Positions 44,080-54,571 are shown, counted from the stretch's first letter. The stretch is DNA of 64,000 nt from BD2-11 sp965115885 (GCA_965115885.1 OZ220479.1:1364001-1428000); one strand, 5' to 3'. A program made the numbers and translations. Notes: a model not told the origin generated them from the letters alone.

Positions 44080-47000
44080 AGCTCGCCGCGCTCGTCCTGC
44101 ACGGGTTCAAGTCGTTCCCCGCCCGCACCGACATCGCGTTCCACGAGGGCATCACCGCGATCGTGGGCCCGAACGGGTGCGGCAAGTCCAACATCGGCGA
44201 CGCGATCCGCTGGGTGCTGGGCGAACAGCGGCCCACCGCCCTGCGCGGTTCCCGCATGGAGGAGGTGATCTTCCAGGGGACGGTGCACCGAAGACCCGTC
44301 GGCCGCGGCTCGGTGATTCTGCGGGTCACCAACGAGGACGGCGCGCTCCCGGTTCCCTTCGGCGAGGTCGAGATCGGCCGCACCGTCTTCCGCGACGGCG
44401 GCAGCGAGTACTCGATCAACCGCTCCGCTTGCCGTCTGCGCGACGTCCAGGAGCTGTGCCGGGACACCGGACTCGGCGCCAACGCCTATTCGATCATCGA
44501 GAGCCGCATGATCGACGCGATTCTCTCGGAGCGGGCGGAGGAGCGGCGGGCGCTGTTCGAGGAGGCCGCGGGGATCGGCAAGTACAAGGACCGGAGCCGG
44601 ATCGCGGGACAGCGGCTGGCCCGCGCCGAGTTGGATCTCGAACGTCTGGAAGACGTGATCGCGGAGGTTGCGACCAAGGTTCGCTCCCTCGCGCGCCAGA
44701 AGGGGAAAGCGCAGCGTCGCCACGCGTTGCGCGAACGGCGCCTCTCGGTCGAGGTCGCGGTGACGTCGGCCCGGCTGGCGCGGTCCCGGGACCGCTTGAC
44801 GCGGGTTCGGGAACTGCTCGTGCGCGAGCGGGAGGCTCGGGAGGCGGCGCTCGCCGAGCTCGGGGCCTCGGAGACCGAACGCGAGACCTCGCGGGTGCGG
44901 AGCCTGGAGGCCGAGAAGTCGCGCGCCGAGGCGGCCGGGGCGCTGGACGGCGTCCAGCGGGACTTGGTCCGCTGGGAGCGGGACTTGGCGGTCGCGCGGG
45001 AGCGCATCGTCTATGCGGAGCGGCGGCTGGCGCAGATCGGCGAGGATCGCGAGGCGGCCCGCCGGCGCTCGGACGAACTGGCGCGCGAACTCGCCGAGTC
45101 GGAGCGGTCGCGCGCGCGCGTCGCGGACGAGGCGGCGGCGGCGGCGGAGAAGACGCGCGCGGCGCAGGAGGCCTCCGCGCGCGCGCGGAAGCGACTTCGG
45201 GACGCCCGCGCGACGCTCGCCGACGCTCGCCGCGAGGAACGAACGCTGTTGCGCCGGGTGGCCGGCGCGGAGGGGACGCTCGCGGCCTCGCGCGGTCGGA
45301 TGGACGAGTTGCGCGGGCGCTTGGCCCGGCTCGAGGGAAAGGCCTCCCAGACGGAACTCGAGCTGACCGGCGCGCGCCGGGCGGGCGGGGCGTCCGACGA
45401 CCGCACGGCCCGCCTGCAGGCGGACGCGGCCCGGGCGCGCGAAGAGATGGAGGCGGAATCGCGGAATCTCGACGCGGCGCGCTCGGAGCGGGCGCGGACG
45501 CGGGCCGCCGCGGCGGAGGCGGCGGACCGGGCCTCCGCGCTCGCCGCCCGGCGGGCCGCGCTCGAGACCATGGAGCGGGAGGGGGCGGGCTACGAACCGG
45601 TGGTGCGAGCGGCGCGGACGGCGCACCCGGAGCTGGTTCTGGGAACGTTGTCGCAGTGCATCGCGGGCCGCCCGGACGCGCTGGCGGCCGCGGAATCGTA
45701 CCTCGGCCATCTCGCCCAAGCGTTGCTGGTGGAGGACGGCGAAGCCGCCGCGCGCCTGCGTGCCTGGTTCTCCGAGGAGTGGACGGAGGGCGGAGGGATC
45801 GTGTTGCTTGCGCTGGACGCCGCCGCCGGAGCGGGTGCGCCGGGATCGTTGCTGGACGAGCTCGACCTGGAGGGACCGGGCGCCGACTGGGTGCGGGTGC
45901 TTTTGGCCGGAGTGGACCGCACCGAATCCGCGGACGCGGAAGCGCGGGGACGCGCGCCCGCGTCCGCGGACGCGCGCGGCGTGGTGGTCGTGGGCAACCC
46001 CGCGGGAACGGCCGGACTGCTCGAACGCCGCGGCAAGCTCGCGGCCCTCGGGGAGACCGCCTCCGTCGCCGCCCGGACCGCCGAGCGCGCCCGCAAGGCG
46101 CGCGAAGCTGCGCAGGCGCGCGACCGAGAGGCGGAACGGACGCTGGAGGCGCGGCGGGCGGTCTTGCAACGCACCGAGGACGAGTTGCGCTCCGCACGCG
46201 CGGAGCGCAACTCCCAGAAGGAACGCCGTACCCGCTTGGCGCGAGACCGGGACGAGCTGGCGCAACGCGTGCGCGACGCCCGGGCCGCCATCGCCGCCGC
46301 GTCCGAACGCACGGACGCCCGGCAAGCGGAGCTCGAGGAACTCGCGGCCGAGGCCGCCCGGCTCCGCCGCCGCGGCGAGCGCGCCGCCGAGGCGCTGGAG
46401 GTCGCCGAGGGGGACTGGGAGCGCGCGCGCGCGGAGGACGCCCGGATGGCGATCCAGTCGAACCGGCGCGAAGGGGAGCTGGCGCGCGTCGACGAGCGTC
46501 TGGGCGATCTCGGCGGGGCGGAGCGGCAGGCCGCCGCGCACCTCGCCCGGTTGCGGAAGGAGGAGGAGCGGCTGGGCCGCGAACTGGACGAGGCCCGCGC
46601 CCTGCTCGCCCGGGGCGGGAAGGCCGTGGAGCGACTCTTCCAACGGCGCGACGCGGCGCGCGAGCGACTCGAGGAGGACGACGCGACCCTCGAGCGGGCG
46701 AGGGAGGCGGAGCGGCGGGCCGAACGGAAGGTGGACGCCGCGCGCGCGGCCGAGCGCGCCGCCTCCGACCGGCATCACCGCTTGGATCTGGAGAAGCGGG
46801 AGCTCGACGGAGAGATCGCCCGGGCGCTCGAGCGCGTGGAGACCGAGTGGGCGCGGCCTTTCGAGAAGCTTGTCGAAACGGCGGAGCCGGTCGAGGGAGA
46901 TCCGGCCGAGTTGGAGCGGGAACTGGCCGATCTCGTGAAGGCGATCGAACGTCTCGGTCCGGTCAACATGCTCGCCGTCGAGGAGCACGCCGAGCAAAGC

Positions 47001-47564
47001 GAGCGGATGGCCTTCCTGACCGGCCAACGCGACGATCTCGAGCAGGCGCGCAAGGACCTGCGCGCGGCCATCCGCGGGATCGACCGCACCGCCACCCGGC
47101 TCTTCCTCGAAACCTTCGAGGCGGCGCGCGAGAATTTCCGCAGGATCCACCAGCGTCTGTTCGAGGGCGGGGAATGCGATCTGCGTCTGGGCGACCCCGA
47201 GAACCCGCTGACGGGACCGATCGACGTCCGCGCCTCGCCCATGGGCAAGAAGACCCGCCGCATCGATCTGCTGTCGGGGGGCGAACGAGCGCTCACCGCG
47301 CTCGCGCTCCTCTTCGGGATCTATTTGGTGAAGCCCAGCCCCTTCTGCGTGCTGGACGAAGTGGACGCCCCGCTCGACGAGAGCAACATCGGCCGCTTCG
47401 TTCGGCTGTTGCGGGAGTTCAAGCGGCAGAGCCAGTTCGTGGTGATCACCCACAATCCCCGCACCATCGAGGCCGCCGACTGGATCTACGGGCTCACCAT
47501 GGAGGAACCGGGGGTGAGTTCGGTGGTAGGGGTTCGTCTCGAAGAGGCGGCCTCATCCGTGTAG
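44076..47564 (+). CDS. smc: Chromosome segregation protein SMC
   Basis: Condensin ATPase that organises the chromosome. It has 1162 residues in classic order: N-terminal head with LHGFKSFPARTDIAFHEG and Walker A GPNGCGKSNIGDAI, long coiled coil (about 170-495), hinge (about 498-650, GYEPVVRAARTAHPELVLGT...), second coil, and C-terminal head. The head has signature RIDLLSGGERALTALALLF and Walker B PFCVLDEVDAPLDESNIGRF. The coils are very rich in Arg, Ala and Glu, so long false frames appear on the opposite strand. ATG 44076 overlaps the upstream stop. scpA and scpB are not in the window. Confidence 0.97.
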   Translation: MKLAALVLHGFKSFPARTDIAFHEGITAIVGPNGCGKSNIGDAIRWVLGEQRPTALRGSRMEEVIFQGTVHRRPVGRGSVILRVTNEDGALPVPFGEVEIGRTVFRDGGSEYSINRSACRLRDVQELCRDTGLGANAYSIIESRMIDAILSERAEERRALFEEAAGIGKYKDRSRIAGQRLARAELDLERLEDVIAEVATKVRSLARQKGKAQRRHALRERRLSVEVAVTSARLARSRDRLTRVRELLVREREAREAALAELGASETERETSRVRSLEAEKSRAEAAGALDGVQRDLVRWERDLAVARERIVYAERRLAQIGEDREAARRRSDELARELAESERSRARVADEAAAAAEKTRAAQEASARARKRLRDARATLADARREERTLLRRVAGAEGTLAASRGRMDELRGRLARLEGKASQTELELTGARRAGGASDDRTARLQADAARAREEMEAESRNLDAARSERARTRAAAAEAADRASALAARRAALETMEREGAGYEPVVRAARTAHPELVLGTLSQCIAGRPDALAAAESYLGHLAQALLVEDGEAAARLRAWFSEEWTEGGGIVLLALDAAAGAGAPGSLLDELDLEGPGADWVRVLLAGVDRTESADAEARGRAPASADARGVVVVGNPAGTAGLLERRGKLAALGETASVAARTAERARKAREAAQARDREAERTLEARRAVLQRTEDELRSARAERNSQKERRTRLARDRDELAQRVRDARAAIAAASERTDARQAELEELAAEAARLRRRGERAAEALEVAEGDWERARAEDARMAIQSNRREGELARVDERLGDLGGAERQAAAHLARLRKEEERLGRELDEARALLARGGKAVERLFQRRDAARERLEEDDATLERAREAERRAERKVDAARAAERAASDRHHRLDLEKRELDGEIARALERVETEWARPFEKLVETAEPVEGDPAELERELADLVKAIERLGPVNMLAVEEHAEQSERMAFLTGQRDDLEQARKDLRAAIRGIDRTATRLFLETFEAARENFRRIHQRLFEGGECDLRLGDPENPLTGPIDVRASPMGKKTRRIDLLSGGERALTALALLFGIYLVKPSPFCVLDEVDAPLDESNIGRFVRLLREFKRQSQFVVITHNPRTIEAADWIYGLTMEEPGVSSVVGVRLEEAASSV

Positions 47565-47630
47565 GCGCCCGGACGCGCCGCGCCGCCCGTTTCCGAAGGG
47601 ACGCGTTTCCGCAATTCACGAGATTCGACA

Positions 47631-48680
47631 ATGCTCATCGTCATGAAGCACGGCGCCTCCGACGCCGAGGTCCGGGGCGCTGTGGACGCCATCCGCGACC
47701 TGGGGTACGAGGCGCGTCCCATCCCCGGGCGCCAGCGCACCGCGATCGGCTTGGTGGGCAACGACGGACGGGTCGACACCGCGCGCCTGGTGGGACTCCC
47801 CGGCGTCCTGGAGATCATCCCGGTCAGCCGCCCCTACAAGCAGGTGTCGCGCGAGTGGCGCGAGGAGGACACCGTGGTCACGCTCGACAACGGCACCGCC
47901 ATCGGGGGCCGCGCGATCGCGGTGATGGCCGGCCCGTGCTCGGTCGAGTCGGAGGGGCAGATCATGGAGGTGGCCGAGCGGGTGGCGGAGGCGGGCGCCA
48001 CCGTCCTGCGCGGCGGCGCCTACAAACCGCGCACCTCGCCGTACTCGTTCCAGGGGCTGGGGGTGGAGGGCCTCGAGCTTCTGGCGCGCGCGCGCCGGGC
48101 GACCGGCCTCGCCATCGTGACCGAGGCGCTCGACCCGGAGAGCCTCGAGGCGGTGGAGGAGTACGCCGACGTCGTGCAGATCGGCGCCCGCAACATGCAG
48201 AACTATCCGTTGTTGCGGCGCGCGGGGCGCTCCCCCCGGCCCGTGCTCCTGAAGCGGGGGCTCGCGGCCACCATCAAGGAGCTTCTGCTCGCCGCGGAGT
48301 ACATCCTCTCCGAGGGCAACCCCCGGATCATCCTCTGCGAGCGGGGGGTGCGCAGCTTCGACACCCAAACCCGCAACCTGTTCGATCTGACGGCGATTCC
48401 GGTGGTGCAGTCGCTCTCCCACCTTCCCATCGTCGCCGATCCCAGCCACGGCACCGGCGTCCGCGACAAGGTGACGCCGATGGCGCGCGCCGCGGTCGCG
48501 GCCGGCGCGGACGGCCTCCTCGTGGAGGTGCACCCCGACCCGCCCAAGGCGCTCTCGGACGGGGCCCAGTCGCTCGATCCCAAGGAGTTCCGCGAGATGA
48601 TGGCGCAGGTGCGGGGAATCGCCGAGCGGATCGGCCGGCCGCTGGCGTCTCCGCTCGCCGGAGCCCGCCGGACCGCCTGA
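47631..48680 (+). CDS. aroF: 3-deoxy-7-phosphoheptulonate (DAHP) synthase, AroF-like type I-beta
   Basis: First step of the shikimate pathway: PEP plus erythrose 4-phosphate. A ferredoxin-like regulatory domain (residues 1-70, MLIVMKHGASDAEVRGAVDA) precedes the barrel. In the barrel one sees VMAGPCSVESEGQIMEVAER, LRGGAYKPRTSPYSFQGLG, QIGARNMQNYPLL, LLKRGL, ILCERGVRSFDT and DPSHGTGVRDKV with a metal-binding His. The extra N-terminal domain is the usual feedback site in this subclass. 349 residues, normal. It starts 66 bases after smc. Confidence 0.96.
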   Translation: MLIVMKHGASDAEVRGAVDAIRDLGYEARPIPGRQRTAIGLVGNDGRVDTARLVGLPGVLEIIPVSRPYKQVSREWREEDTVVTLDNGTAIGGRAIAVMAGPCSVESEGQIMEVAERVAEAGATVLRGGAYKPRTSPYSFQGLGVEGLELLARARRATGLAIVTEALDPESLEAVEEYADVVQIGARNMQNYPLLRRAGRSPRPVLLKRGLAATIKELLLAAEYILSEGNPRIILCERGVRSFDTQTRNLFDLTAIPVVQSLSHLPIVADPSHGTGVRDKVTPMARAAVAAGADGLLVEVHPDPPKALSDGAQSLDPKEFREMMAQVRGIAERIGRPLASPLAGARRTA

Positions 48681-48768
48681 TGGGAAGGCGACCCGGGCGC
48701 GCCGCCCCGGACGGCCGTGGCCGAAGGAAGGGACGGCGGCGGCGGTGCGAGGAACGCGGAGGATCCCG

Positions 48769-50472
48769 TTGAGCGAGCCGATCCCCGTCGGCAGGGTCGT
48801 CGGCACGGATCCGGCCACGCCGCTCGAGTTCTGGGTGGCGGTGGCGGAGGGGGCTTTCCTGCAACTCGACGACGTGGTCGTGGTCGAGCGCCTCCTTCCG
48901 GGCTCCGAAAAGCCGCTCCGCATCTACGGCACGGTGGCCGACCTGCGCATCCGCCACGAGGGCGCGCGCTTCGACAGCGACGTCTTCCTGATCGAGGAAG
49001 GCGTGCTCCCGGCGCAGGCGACCGAGGCGGCCAAGGTGCTGGCGACGCGTTTCGAGCCCGAGGTGTTCGTGCCCCCGGTGCCCGGCCGGCCGGTGCGCAA
49101 GGCGGTCGGTCGGGAGCGCGAGGAGGCGCTCTTCTTCGACGGCATGGCGCGCAAGGTCCCGGCGGGCCTGTCGCGCGACGGCGAGGTCGTGCACGCCAAC
49201 GTGGAGTTCATGGACGGCACCCGGGGCGCGCACGTCAACATCAGCGGGGTTTCCGGGGTGGCGACCAAGACCAGCTACGCCGTCTTCCTCCTGCACAGCC
49301 TGTTCAACTCGCGCCAGCTGGGCGCCGGCGCCCACAACGCCAAAGCGTTGATCTTCAACGTGAAGGGGGAGGACCTGCTCTTTTTGGACACGCCCAACCG
49401 CCACCTCGACGAGAAGCGGGCGGCGCGCTACGCCGCGCTCGGTCTTCCGGCCGAGCCCTTCGCCAGCGTCGAGCTGTGGGCCCCCCCGCGCCGGGGCGAC
49501 CCCTCCGCCGCGCCGCACACCGGGAGCCGCGGCAAGGGCGTGAACTCGTTCTTCTGGACGCTGGCCGACTTCTGCGAGGACGAGCTTCTCCCCTTCCTGT
49601 TCGCGGACGCCGAGGACGACCGCCAGCACTACACCATCGTGGTACACAACGTGACCGCGCGGTTGCGGCGCGACGCCAAGTCGCTGGACGACGGGGGCGT
49701 GCGCATCGCCGGGACCAGCTGTCGGACCTTCGGCGATCTGATCGAGGCCGTCCGCGAGCGGCTGGAAGACCCCGAAACCCAGCCCGACTGGGCGGGGCGC
49801 TCGATCGGCGGGGGCACGATCAACGCCTTCGTGCGGCGGCTCTACGCGGCGCGCCGGGACGCCGAGCACCTGGTGCGGGGCGACGTCCCCGACCCCGGCA
49901 AGCACCGCATCGACGGCCAGGAGCAGGTCACGGTGGTCGACATCGCCAAGCTGTCGCGCCGGGCCCAGCGCTTCGTGGTCGGAGTGGTGCTGCGCGGGAC
50001 TTTCCGGGAGAAGGAGGAAACCGGCGCGCGCGAGCCGCTCCTGTTCGTGGTGCTGGACGAACTGAACAAGTACGCGCCCCGGGACGGACGGAGTCCCATC
50101 AAGGAGATCCTGCTCGACGTGGCCGAGCGCGGGCGCTCGCTGGGGGTGATCCTCGTCGGAGCCCAGCAGACCGCCAGCGAGGTGGAGCGCCGGGTGGTCG
50201 CCAACTCGTCGATCCGGGTCACCGGACGCTTGGACGGCGCCGAGGCGGGGCGTCCCGAGTACGCCTTCCTGCCGACCGCCCACCGCCAGCGCGCCACCCT
50301 CCTCAAGCCCGGAACCATGATCCTGGCGCAGCCCGAGCTGCCGGTGCCTCTGGTGCTCGAGTTCCCGTTCCCGGCCTGGGCCACCCGTCCGGACGAGGCG
50401 CGGGACGGGCCGGACGCGTCCGGGGACGGGAGCGCCGCCGCCTTCGCCGGCCTCGAGCCCTGGGCGACGTGA
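48769..50472 (+). CDS. herA: HerA-like hexameric DNA translocase ATPase
   Basis: Works with NurA and SbcD/SbcC (Rad50/Mre11) in opening and resecting DNA ends. TTG 48769 has GGAGGA five bases upstream; GTG 48745 is the alternative. The first 130 residues are the HAS-barrel (IPVGRVVGTDPATPLEFWVA). The P-loop is the variant VNISGVSGVATKTSYAVFLL, with TKTS in place of GKS, seen in bacterial HerA. Walker B is LLFVVLDELNKYAP, followed by VILVGAQQTASEVERRV and the Arg-finger region. The C-terminus reads LKPGTMILAQPELPVPLVLE and FPFPAWATR, typical of this clade. 567 residues. sbcD overlaps the stop. Confidence 0.9.
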   Translation: MSEPIPVGRVVGTDPATPLEFWVAVAEGAFLQLDDVVVVERLLPGSEKPLRIYGTVADLRIRHEGARFDSDVFLIEEGVLPAQATEAAKVLATRFEPEVFVPPVPGRPVRKAVGREREEALFFDGMARKVPAGLSRDGEVVHANVEFMDGTRGAHVNISGVSGVATKTSYAVFLLHSLFNSRQLGAGAHNAKALIFNVKGEDLLFLDTPNRHLDEKRAARYAALGLPAEPFASVELWAPPRRGDPSAAPHTGSRGKGVNSFFWTLADFCEDELLPFLFADAEDDRQHYTIVVHNVTARLRRDAKSLDDGGVRIAGTSCRTFGDLIEAVRERLEDPETQPDWAGRSIGGGTINAFVRRLYAARRDAEHLVRGDVPDPGKHRIDGQEQVTVVDIAKLSRRAQRFVVGVVLRGTFREKEETGAREPLLFVVLDELNKYAPRDGRSPIKEILLDVAERGRSLGVILVGAQQTASEVERRVVANSSIRVTGRLDGAEAGRPEYAFLPTAHRQRATLLKPGTMILAQPELPVPLVLEFPFPAWATRPDEARDGPDASGDGSAAAFAGLEPWAT

Positions 50473-51626
50473 AGATCCTCCACACCGCCGACTGGCACGT
50501 CGGCAAGACGCTTCGGGGGCGGAGCCGGGCCGACGAGCACCGGGCCGTTCTCGACGAGATCGTCGACGTCGCCGAGCGCGAGGAGGTCGACGTCGTCCTG
50601 ATCGCCGGCGACCAGTTCGACCGCGCCGTGCCCAGCCCCGAATCGGAGGAGATCGTCTACCGGGCGTTGCTGCGGCTGGCCCGCGCCGCCGACCACGTGG
50701 TGGTCGTCGCCGGGAACCACGACAACCCGCGTCGGCTGGCCGCGGTCGGCCCGCTGCTGGAGCTGGCGAACGTCACCTCGGCGGCCGCGGTCGCTCCGCC
50801 GGACGCCGGAGGCGTGGCGCGCCTGGACACCGCGGCGGGCGAAACCGCCTGCGTCGCGCTCTTCCCCTTCCAGTCGAAGCGCGGGATCGTGGGCGCGGAG
50901 GCGCTCATGGGCGCCGACCCCGACGATCACCAGAAGGAGTACGGCGACCGCTGCCGCAGGATCGCGCGCGCGCTGTGCGCCGAATTCTCGGCCGACACCG
51001 TCAATCTGGTGGTGGCCCACCTGACCGTGGTGGGCGCGATGGCGGGCGGCGGCGAGCGGGGGGCGCACGTCTTCGACTACTACGTTCCCGCCGACATCTT
51101 TCCCGCGAGCGCCCACTACGTCGCCCTCGGGCACCTCCACAGGTCCCAGAAAATCCCCGGCAAGTGCCCGATCCGGTACGCGGGATCGCCCTTCGCCCTC
51201 GACTTCGGGGAGACCCGCGGGGGCAACTGCGTGCTCGTCGCGGAGGCCGAGGCGGGACGTCCGGCGCGCGTGCGGCGGGTCCCGCTCGAATCCGGGCGCG
51301 CTTTGCGCGTCCTTCGGGGCACCAGCCTCGAGCTGGACGCGATGCGGGGAGAGACCGGGGACGACTTCCTGCGCGTCGTCGTCGAGGACAGGCCCTTGCC
51401 CGGTCTCGCCGAACGGGTTCGGGAGATGTTTCCCCACGCCGTGGACGTGATCGTGGCGCCCCCGCAAAAGGATCGGCCGGCGCGCGAGACGATCGATCCC
51501 GCCCGGCTGCGCGACCCCGGAACGCAGTTCCGGCGCTACCTGAAGGAGCGCGACGTCGACGGCGAGGAGTTGGCGAAGCTCTTCGACGAGCTTCTCGAGA
51601 AGGAACATGCGTCCGCGTCGGCCTAG
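50469..51626 (+). CDS. sbcD: SbcD (Mre11-type) nuclease
   Basis: Manganese-dependent nuclease subunit that trims and opens DNA ends. The phosphoesterase motifs appear in order: KILHTADWHVGKTLRGRSRA (D and H), VLIAGDQFDRAVP (GD), VVVAGNHDNPRRL (GNHD), NLVVAHLTVVG, and YVALGHLHRSQKIP (GHLH), then IRYAGSPFALDFGE. The C-terminal part caps the dimer. GTG 50469 overlaps the herA stop. 385 residues. 106 bases separate it from sbcC, the largest gap in this operon. Confidence 0.95.
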   Translation: MKILHTADWHVGKTLRGRSRADEHRAVLDEIVDVAEREEVDVVLIAGDQFDRAVPSPESEEIVYRALLRLARAADHVVVVAGNHDNPRRLAAVGPLLELANVTSAAAVAPPDAGGVARLDTAAGETACVALFPFQSKRGIVGAEALMGADPDDHQKEYGDRCRRIARALCAEFSADTVNLVVAHLTVVGAMAGGGERGAHVFDYYVPADIFPASAHYVALGHLHRSQKIPGKCPIRYAGSPFALDFGETRGGNCVLVAEAEAGRPARVRRVPLESGRALRVLRGTSLELDAMRGETGDDFLRVVVEDRPLPGLAERVREMFPHAVDVIVAPPQKDRPARETIDPARLRDPGTQFRRYLKERDVDGEELAKLFDELLEKEHASASA

Positions 51627-51732
51627 TCGAGGCGCGCGCGCGCCGCTCGAGGGGGGACGGCTCGCGAACGGAACCTGCGGGAGATCGACGTCGCCCGGCG
51701 CGCGGCGCCGCTTCGACTGAAGGTCGGCAGGC

Positions 51733-54513
51733 ATGCGTCCGCTGCGGCTCGAGCTGGAGGGCTTCGCCTCCTTTCGCGAACGGACGGAGGTGGACTTCGC
51801 GGACACCGATCTCTTCGTCTTCAGGGGCCCGACGGGATCCGGCAAGTCGAGCCTCATCGACGCGATGATCTTCGCGCTCTACGGCTCGATTCCCCGCTAC
51901 GACAACCTGAACCTGATCGCGCCGGTCGTCAGCCAAGGCAAGCTCCGCGCCCGGGTGCGGCTCGACTTCGAGGCGCGGGGCAGGACCTACTCCGCGGTAC
52001 GGATCGTCCAGCGCACCGCGACCGGCGCCACCACCAAGGAAGCCCGCCTCGAGGAGCGCGCGGACGACGGCGCGACCAAGACCTTGGCCGCCACCGAATC
52101 CGAGCTTTCGGCCCGCGTTCGCACCGACGTCGTCGGCCTGGAACTCGACCACTTCACCAAGTGCGTCGTGCTCCCCCAGGGCGAATTCGCCGCCTTTCTG
52201 CGCGCGAGGCCCGCCGAACGCAAGCGGTTGCTGGAGCGGTTGCTGGGCCTCGGGCTGTACGAGAGGCTGCGCAGGGCCGCGAACCTGCGCGGAGCCGAGG
52301 AGGAGAACCTGGAAACTCTTCTGCGAAACGAGTTGGAATCGACGCTGTCGACCGCGACGCCGGAGGCCGTGCGCGGAGCCGAGGCCCGGGTCGGGGCTCT
52401 GGAGGCGCTGAACGGACGCGCCAAGGAGGTTGCGGACCGGCGGGGCGAACTCGACGGGGCCATCGCCGTTGCGGTCCGGCGGGCGGACGCGGGCGCGAAG
52501 CGGCTCGAGTCGCTGGCGGAGGTTCGCGCTCCGGAGGACGTGGCCGAACTGGCGGCGCGGCACGGGGAAGCCGAGCGGAACCTCCGGAGGGCTTCGGAGG
52601 CCCGGGACGCCGCCGCGGCCGATCTGCGCGCCGCCGCGGCCGTGCGCGCCGGACTTCCGGAGCGGGCGGCCGTCGAAGGGATCGTGAAGCGGCGGGCCGA
52701 ACTCGCGGACTTGGAGGAGGAAATCGGCCGTGCCCGGGCCGACCTGGACGCGGAGGCCAAGGTCGTCGCCACGAACGTCGCGCAGGAAAAAGCGGTCCGA
52801 AAAGCTCTCTCCGAGGCGCGGGAATCGCTCGAGCGGATGCCCCCAGCCTCGGAGCTCGAGAACGTCCGCGAGAAACGCGGGGAGCTCTCGGAGCGGGAGC
52901 GGGAGATCGAGCGCGCGGGCCGCGCCTTGGCCGAGGCCGAACGGGCGCACGCTGCGGCGCGGGAGCGGAAGTCCGAAGCGGACGGGGCCGCGGAAGTCGC
53001 CGCGCGCGCGCTCGAGAGGCTCCGCGTGGCGCACGGCGCGATCGACATGGCCCACCGCTTGGAGGAGGGCGGGCCGTGTCCGGTCTGTCTCCAGAACGTG
53101 GCCCGCCTCCCCGACCACGACGTTCCCGAGGACTTGGACGCGGCCCGGTCGCGGAGGAAGGCGGCGAAAGAGGAGGTCGCCCGCGCCGATCGCGAGAGAG
53201 ACCGCCGCAAGGAGGAGCTAACCTCCTGCGAGACCGCTCTGAAGCTCCACGAGGAGTCCGCCGAATCCCTGCGGAAGGCCTTGTCCGGAACTCCCGAAGA
53301 CGAGGAGATCTCCCGGTGGACGAAGAAGATCGAGGAGCGCGAGGCCCGCGTCGAGCTCTTCGCGAGGCGCGTCGAGATCGTGGGCCGAAGGCGGACGGAT
53401 TCGGAGAAGCGGTTGGAGAGCGTCAGCGCGGTCCTGGGTCAGCGGAAGACGTTCGCGGCGAAGCTGGAAGCCGAGCTGGAAGGGGATCCCGCCCCGGAGG
53501 AGACGGCCGTCCTTCTGCGCGAGATCCGTTCGGCCGAGGAGTCTGTGCGGCGCGCGCGGGCGGCGGACGACTCGGCGCGGCGGGCTCGCAAGCGGGCGAA
53601 ACGGGAACTGGAGCGCGGGCGGACGCGGATGAAAGACGCGTGGTCGAGATACCGCGCGGTGCGCGACGACGTCGCGGAGATGAAGCCGCCCGTTGCCGAA
53701 GCGGGCGACCTGATCGGTTCGTGGACGCGCCTTTCGGAATGGGCCGCACGCAAGCGCGCGGAGACGCGCGAGAGGACGGCCCGCTCGAACGCGGAGCGGG
53801 AGGCCGCGTCCTCGGAACGGGATCGTCTCGATTCCCGGCTTCGCGAGCGCTGCCGCCGCGAGGGCCTTTCTCTGGAAGACGGGGAGGATCCCGCGACGAG
53901 GTGCGCCGAGGAACTGGGCGCCGCCCGCAAGAGTCTCGAGCATCTTCGCGAGGCCGTCCGGAGGAGAACGCGCAAGGCGGAGGAGCGGAAACGGGCGCAG
54001 GCGCGCGCGCGGATCGCGCGCGATCTGGGCACCCATCTGAACGCGAAGCACTTCGGGGCTTGGCTCCAGAACCGGATCCTCGCCTGGCTCGTCCAAGGGG
54101 CGACGGCGCGGTTGCGGGAGCTCTCCAGCGGCCAGTACTCGCTCGACCTCTCCGACAGGAACGAGTTCCTGGTCGTCGATCACCGCAACGCCGACGAGCG
54201 TCGCCTCGCGAAGACGCTGTCCGGGGGCGAGACCTTTCTCGCGTCGCTGGCCCTCGCGCTGTCGCTGGCCGAACAGGTCGCCAACCTGTCGGCGCAGGGG
54301 AGCGCCAGGATCGAGGCGCTGTTCCTGGACGAAGGCTTCGGGGCGCTGGATTCCGAGACGCTGGACGTCGTCGCGGCCACCATCGAGCAGCTCGGCGCCC
54401 GGCGCATGGTGGGGATCGTCACCCACGTCTCCGAACTCGCCGACCGCGTCCCGGTCCAGTACCGGGTCGAGAAAAAGGGGAATTCCTCCTCGGTGCAGCG
54501 AGTCGAGGCGTGA
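51733..54513 (+). CDS. sbcC: SbcC (Rad50-type) ATPase
   Basis: Large coiled-coil ATPase partner of SbcD. Residues 1-180 hold MRPLRLELEGFASFRERTEV, Walker A FRGPTGSGKSSLIDAMIFAL and VVLPQGEFAAFLRARPAERK, the canonical SbcC Q-loop region. Two long coils flank the zinc hook at about residue 449 (GGPCPVCLQN), where two molecules join through zinc. The C-terminal head has TLSGGETFLASLALALSLAE and LFLDEGFGALDSETLDVVA. 926 residues, shorter than E. coli SbcC (1048) but within range. nurA follows after 58 bases. Confidence 0.96.
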   Translation: MRPLRLELEGFASFRERTEVDFADTDLFVFRGPTGSGKSSLIDAMIFALYGSIPRYDNLNLIAPVVSQGKLRARVRLDFEARGRTYSAVRIVQRTATGATTKEARLEERADDGATKTLAATESELSARVRTDVVGLELDHFTKCVVLPQGEFAAFLRARPAERKRLLERLLGLGLYERLRRAANLRGAEEENLETLLRNELESTLSTATPEAVRGAEARVGALEALNGRAKEVADRRGELDGAIAVAVRRADAGAKRLESLAEVRAPEDVAELAARHGEAERNLRRASEARDAAAADLRAAAAVRAGLPERAAVEGIVKRRAELADLEEEIGRARADLDAEAKVVATNVAQEKAVRKALSEARESLERMPPASELENVREKRGELSEREREIERAGRALAEAERAHAAARERKSEADGAAEVAARALERLRVAHGAIDMAHRLEEGGPCPVCLQNVARLPDHDVPEDLDAARSRRKAAKEEVARADRERDRRKEELTSCETALKLHEESAESLRKALSGTPEDEEISRWTKKIEEREARVELFARRVEIVGRRRTDSEKRLESVSAVLGQRKTFAAKLEAELEGDPAPEETAVLLREIRSAEESVRRARAADDSARRARKRAKRELERGRTRMKDAWSRYRAVRDDVAEMKPPVAEAGDLIGSWTRLSEWAARKRAETRERTARSNAEREAASSERDRLDSRLRERCRREGLSLEDGEDPATRCAEELGAARKSLEHLREAVRRRTRKAEERKRAQARARIARDLGTHLNAKHFGAWLQNRILAWLVQGATARLRELSSGQYSLDLSDRNEFLVVDHRNADERRLAKTLSGGETFLASLALALSLAEQVANLSAQGSARIEALFLDEGFGALDSETLDVVAATIEQLGARRMVGIVTHVSELADRVPVQYRVEKKGNSSSVQRVEA

Positions 54514-54571
54514 CGCGCCGCCGGGCCGCCTCGCCCGTCCCCGGCCCGGAACCGACCGCGCGGGAGCCGAC

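Noticed and set aside
43731..47453. A 1240-codon minus-strand open frame opposite smc
   Set aside because: Antisense shadow of the Arg/Ala/Glu-rich SMC coiled coils; no start signal and no protein character.
44177..48772. A 1531-codon plus-strand frame overlapping smc and aroF
   Set aside because: Frame +1 shadow, almost only Arg, Gly, Ala and Pro; the true genes with clear motifs lie in the other frames.
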